NCBI GenBank assembly: GCA_013329455.1
Contig: DUKF01000258.1
Location: forward strand, 4,110 to 12,870
DNA length: 8,761 nt
Origin: Methanotrichaceae archaeon
GTDB lineage: Archaea > Halobacteriota > Methanosarcinia > Methanotrichales > Methanotrichaceae
Reading direction: 5' to 3'
Of this stretch, positions 7,086-8,761 are shown piece after piece; the stretch's first letter is position 1; every line of letters starts with the position of its first letter. The notes beneath the pieces were generated by a model that had not been told where the DNA came from, searched no databases, and was given only the letters and a program-made list of their open reading frames with translations. Both the position numbers and the translations under genes were made by a program.

Positions 7086-7199
7086 TGCGGTGACGGCATG
7101 GAGTACGGGCTCTGCCGAATTTTCTTCCGGCTGGTCGGCGCATCCTGCAAAAAAGACAGCCAGGATCACCGAGAACAGCGATATCAGCTTCGAATTCAT
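6600..7199 (-). CDS. DOMON-domain lipoprotein, candidate heme-b electron carrier
   Basis: A 199-residue exported protein consisting of a lipoprotein signal and a single DOMON domain. The signal is MNSKLISLFSVILAVFFAGC, with lipobox FAGC and lipidated Cys20; a short acidic spacer follows. The DOMON domain spans about residues 38-199 with family hallmarks: ISDGEY-like VSDGEY (46-51), VHWKNDAEMLYMAIKG, GWVAIGF (83-89), MKDADMIVGWV (95-105), YSTGNYGPHPPD, TVIEFKRKMDTGD (148-160), IWGVSE and RHIEAGKGEL. DOMON domains bind heme b or sugars. Met95 and His188 lie 93 residues apart, matching the Met/His axial-ligand arrangement of cytochrome DOMONs (98 apart in cellobiose dehydrogenase), so a heme-b carrier is the favoured inference. 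It lies downstream of, and is paralogous to, the C-terminus of the quinoprotein gene. Confidence 0.88.
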   Translation of the reverse strand: MNSKLISLFSVILAVFFAGCADQPEENSAEPVLHAVTAEWTADGVVSDGEYAQKMILSGGIFEVHWKNDAEMLYMAIKGETDGWVAIGFEPEVWMKDADMIVGWVDDGEVSALDAYSTGNYGPHPPDTDLGGTDNLLEIGGSEKDGFTVIEFKRKMDTGDKFDKAFESGQTVSMIWGVSEFDDPEERHIEAGKGELAFQ

Positions 7200-7221
7200 G
7201 ACATCATATCAGCGCCGCTCA

Positions 7222-7231
7222 GATAAAAAAA
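7222..7231 (-). promoter_or_regulatory. T-run that may double as TATA element for the DOMON lipoprotein gene
   Basis: On the minus strand TTTTTTTATC is centred about 27 bases before the ATG at 7199, so transcription driven from it would begin almost at the start codon. No clear ribosome site is visible in the bases just upstream (GCTGATATGATGTC), which would fit a leaderless mRNA. The same T-run is also the tail of the upstream gene's terminator. Speculative. Confidence 0.35.
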
Positions 7232-7269
7232 TGTTGGGACTGGGGTCCGAAACCAGAACTTCGGACCCC
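7225..7269 (-). terminator. Strong hairpin terminator after the quinoprotein-DOMON gene
   Basis: Three bases after the TAG stop (7275-7273) a perfect 10-bp inverted repeat, GGGGTCCGAA/TTCGGACCCC (7269-7260 and 7251-7242 on the minus strand), encloses an 8-base loop. Ten bases later comes TTTTTTT (7231-7225). It is the strongest hairpin in the window. It may end transcription or protect the mRNA 3' end, setting relative levels of the two DOMON genes. Confidence 0.7.
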
Positions 7270-7272
7270 GGA

Positions 7273-7761
7273 CTACTCAAAGGCGAGCATCGCCTCTCCT
7301 CTTCCAACGTTATGTCTGATCGAAAGGGAGTCAGAGCTGGACATCGACCAGATTATATCGACGGTCTGGCCCGACTTGAAGGCCTTGTCAAATTCATCAC
7401 CGGTGTCCATCTTCCTCTTGAACTCGATCACCGTCCAGCCATCGGCCTCGGTGCCGCCAAACTCCAAAATGTTGTTCGTTCCGCCGAGATCTTCATCTGG
7501 TGGGTGAGGCCCATAAATCCCTGTCGAATAGAGGTCGAGGACGGTAGCCTCGCCCCTCGATACCCAGCCCATGACCATGTCGGCGTCCTTCATCGCCTGG
7601 GTAGGTTCAAAGCCTATCGCCACAAACCCCTCGGCATTGCCCTCCAGGGCCATGTAAAGGTCTTCGGCATCGTTCTTCCAGTGAACGATGTACCTTCCAC
7701 CGGACAAAGAGAGGTTTTTCGAGTACTCGCCCTCGGATATGACGCCGTCGGGCGTCCACTC
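7273..7761 (-). repeat. DOMON-coding tandem duplicate, copy 2 (C-terminal domain of the fusion)
   Basis: Encodes residues 326-487 of the fusion protein, the counterpart of 6600-7085. Shared blocks include VHWKNDAE, VAIGFEP, MKDADM, YGPHPPD and TVIEFKRKMDTGD. The duplicated unit starts at the EWT/DGV strand and excludes the linker on one side and the lipoprotein signal on the other. Confidence 0.85.
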
Positions 7762-8761
7762 TCCGGCGACGGCGGCATCGACGGAGACGGCAAGCTCGGA
7801 CGGGATCGCCTCGGTCGGTTCAGCCAGTTCGGTCAAGGTAGCTTTTTCCATAGTCTCGTTTAGGAGATCAGCTGGGGTTTCCGGGGTTTTTGTCGCCGCT
7901 CCGAGCCGAAGGGCTATCAGAGACGGGTCAGCTCCAACCCCGGCGGGCCAGATTATGGCGTCTTTTGCGACGGCAGGCCACCCGTTGATGCCGGCGGGCG
8001 CTTTCTGCTCGAAGACCTGCTCGCCAGAATCAGCTTTGAAGGCGTAGATCGTGCCGTCGTACTCCGCGGTGAAGACGAGGTCGTTTATCACTGTGGCTCC
8101 TCCAAGGGCCATCGTCTCAAAGAGCTTGATCCAGAGGATCTTGCCGGAGCTGGCATCGATCGCCACAAGCTCGCCGGTCCCGTTGTTGAAGTCCATTGTC
8201 GATGAGTCAAAGGCTGTCGGGGTCCAGTCGGAGAACATGTTCACGACGGGGACATAGAGGACGCCTTCGTGGTATGCCATGGGGGTCTCAACCCCGCCCA
8301 GGACGCCCGGAAGGATTCTCGTAGTCCCGTTCGGCAGAGCATCCAGCTGGGCCGTCTCATCGTACTCGCCGACAACCGTCGACCAGAGAACTTCGCCGGA
8401 GCTTCTGTTGAAGGCGTAGACTTTGCCCATCTTGCCTGCCCCGAACACCACCTTCTGCTCCACGCCCATCACCTCCAGTTCAGCCAGGATCGGAGAGATC
8501 TGGAAGTCGTGGTCGAATAGGTCGTGAGCAAGGACCTGGTTGAACCAGATCATCTCGCCGGTCGCGTGGTCGAGGGCCATCATGCTGTCGGTGTACAGGT
8601 TGGGACCAGGCCTGCTGGTGCCGCTGGGCCACTCCTCAGTCCCTGGGAAGGGAGCGGGGTTTGCGATCCCCCAGAACATGATCCCGGTATCGGTATCGAT
8701 GGAAGGCGGGTACCAGCACCCACCGCCGCTGTTCACCTCTCGGTGCCCCCAAAGGTCTGGC
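7273..8761 (-). CDS. Quinoprotein alcohol-dehydrogenase-like beta-propeller fused to DOMON domain (5' end outside window)
   Basis: The reading frame is open to the right edge (PDLWGHREVNSGGG), so the true start lies outside and the GTG at 8736 is an internal Val codon. Counting from 8736, residues 1-280 are propeller blades of the PQQ-dependent alcohol dehydrogenase type. They include GGGCWYPPSID, ANPAPF (Asn26, equivalent to the metal-ligand Asn of methanol dehydrogenases), PNLYTDSMMALDHATGEMIW, HDLFDHDFQ (Asp75 as catalytic Asp, Asp77 giving D-x-D), and further tryptophan-docking blades such as GELVAIDASSGKILW and GTIYAFKADSGE. Residues about 281-322 form an acidic/Pro linker. Residues 326-487 are a DOMON domain with GFVAIGF, MKDADM (Met382) and RHNVGRG (His475). 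Expected role: extracytoplasmic oxidation of an alcohol or sugar, passing electrons to DOMON heme. PQQ use in this organism is unproven. Confidence 0.87.
   Translation of the reverse strand, partial: PDLWGHREVNSGGGCWYPPSIDTDTGIMFWGIANPAPFPGTEEWPSGTSRPGPNLYTDSMMALDHATGEMIWFNQVLAHDLFDHDFQISPILAELEVMGVEQKVVFGAGKMGKVYAFNRSSGEVLWSTVVGEYDETAQLDALPNGTTRILPGVLGGVETPMAYHEGVLYVPVVNMFSDWTPTAFDSSTMDFNNGTGELVAIDASSGKILWIKLFETMALGGATVINDLVFTAEYDGTIYAFKADSGEQVFEQKAPAGINGWPAVAKDAIIWPAGVGADPSLIALRLGAATKTPETPADLLNETMEKATLTELAEPTEAIPSELAVSVDAAVAGEWTPDGVISEGEYSKNLSLSGGRYIVHWKNDAEDLYMALEGNAEGFVAIGFEPTQAMKDADMVMGWVSRGEATVLDLYSTGIYGPHPPDEDLGGTNNILEFGGTEADGWTVIEFKRKMDTGDEFDKAFKSGQTVDIIWSMSSSDSLSIRHNVGRGEAMLAFE

Noticed and set aside
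6438..7240. Similar translated strings (QRRSDE and QRRSDK) near 6450 and 7210 suggesting a dispersed repeat
   Set aside because: The underlying DNA differs at most positions and lies in non-coding orientation; the match is short and coincidental.
7018..7863. Plus-strand open frame of 281 codons crossing both DOMON genes
   Set aside because: It is antisense to two clear DOMON proteins and runs through their terminator/promoter spacer. Its repeated segments are just the complement of the DOMON duplication.
8734..8736. GTG at 8736 as the start of the quinoprotein gene
   Set aside because: The frame stays open to the window edge with the family-like PDLWGHRE just before it, and a propeller enzyme of this type needs several more N-terminal blades.

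Overview
The window reads as archaeal chromosome, most likely from a methanogen of the Methanothrix/Methanotrichaceae type. That placement is inference. It rests on moderately high GC, AT-rich TATA-like boxes with purine-rich upstream elements, GGAGGTG/GGTG ribosome-binding sites, an HVO_0476-type zinc-finger protein, a DUF11 surface protein and an archaeal-looking Pcm. No phage, transposon, CRISPR, rRNA or tRNA was found.

Region 1 (1-3704, all minus strand) is a tight five-gene housekeeping cluster, read from right to left: a metallo-beta-lactamase-fold hydrolase, an HVO_0476-family zinc-ribbon protein, protein-L-isoaspartate O-methyltransferase (pcm), cofactor-independent phosphoglycerate mutase (gpmI), and the start of a VIT1/CCC1-family membrane transporter that runs off the left edge. 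Gaps are 46 bp or less, and the zinc-ribbon and pcm genes share a TGATG stop/start overlap. The cluster appears to start from a promoter in the 115-bp divergent spacer at 3705-3819.

Region 2 (3820-6407, plus strand) holds a secreted or lipid-anchored 581-residue protein with two C-terminal DUF11 repeats, an SRPBCC (START-like) protein, and a 52-residue Cys/His-rich zinc-ribbon mini-protein with its own TATA box.

Region 3 (6507-8761, minus strand, convergent with region 2) is the most unusual part. A quinoprotein alcohol-dehydrogenase-like beta-propeller, cut by the right edge, is fused through an acidic/proline linker to a C-terminal DOMON domain. Directly downstream lies a lipoprotein consisting of one DOMON domain, about 60-65% identical by eye to the fused one. 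Both DOMON copies keep a Met and a His 93 residues apart, where heme-b ligands sit in cytochrome DOMON domains. The propeller keeps the NPAP and D-x-D metal/PQQ-site signatures of alcohol-oxidising quinoproteins. Together they look like an extracytoplasmic dehydrogenase or electron-transfer module in an organism not expected to make PQQ.
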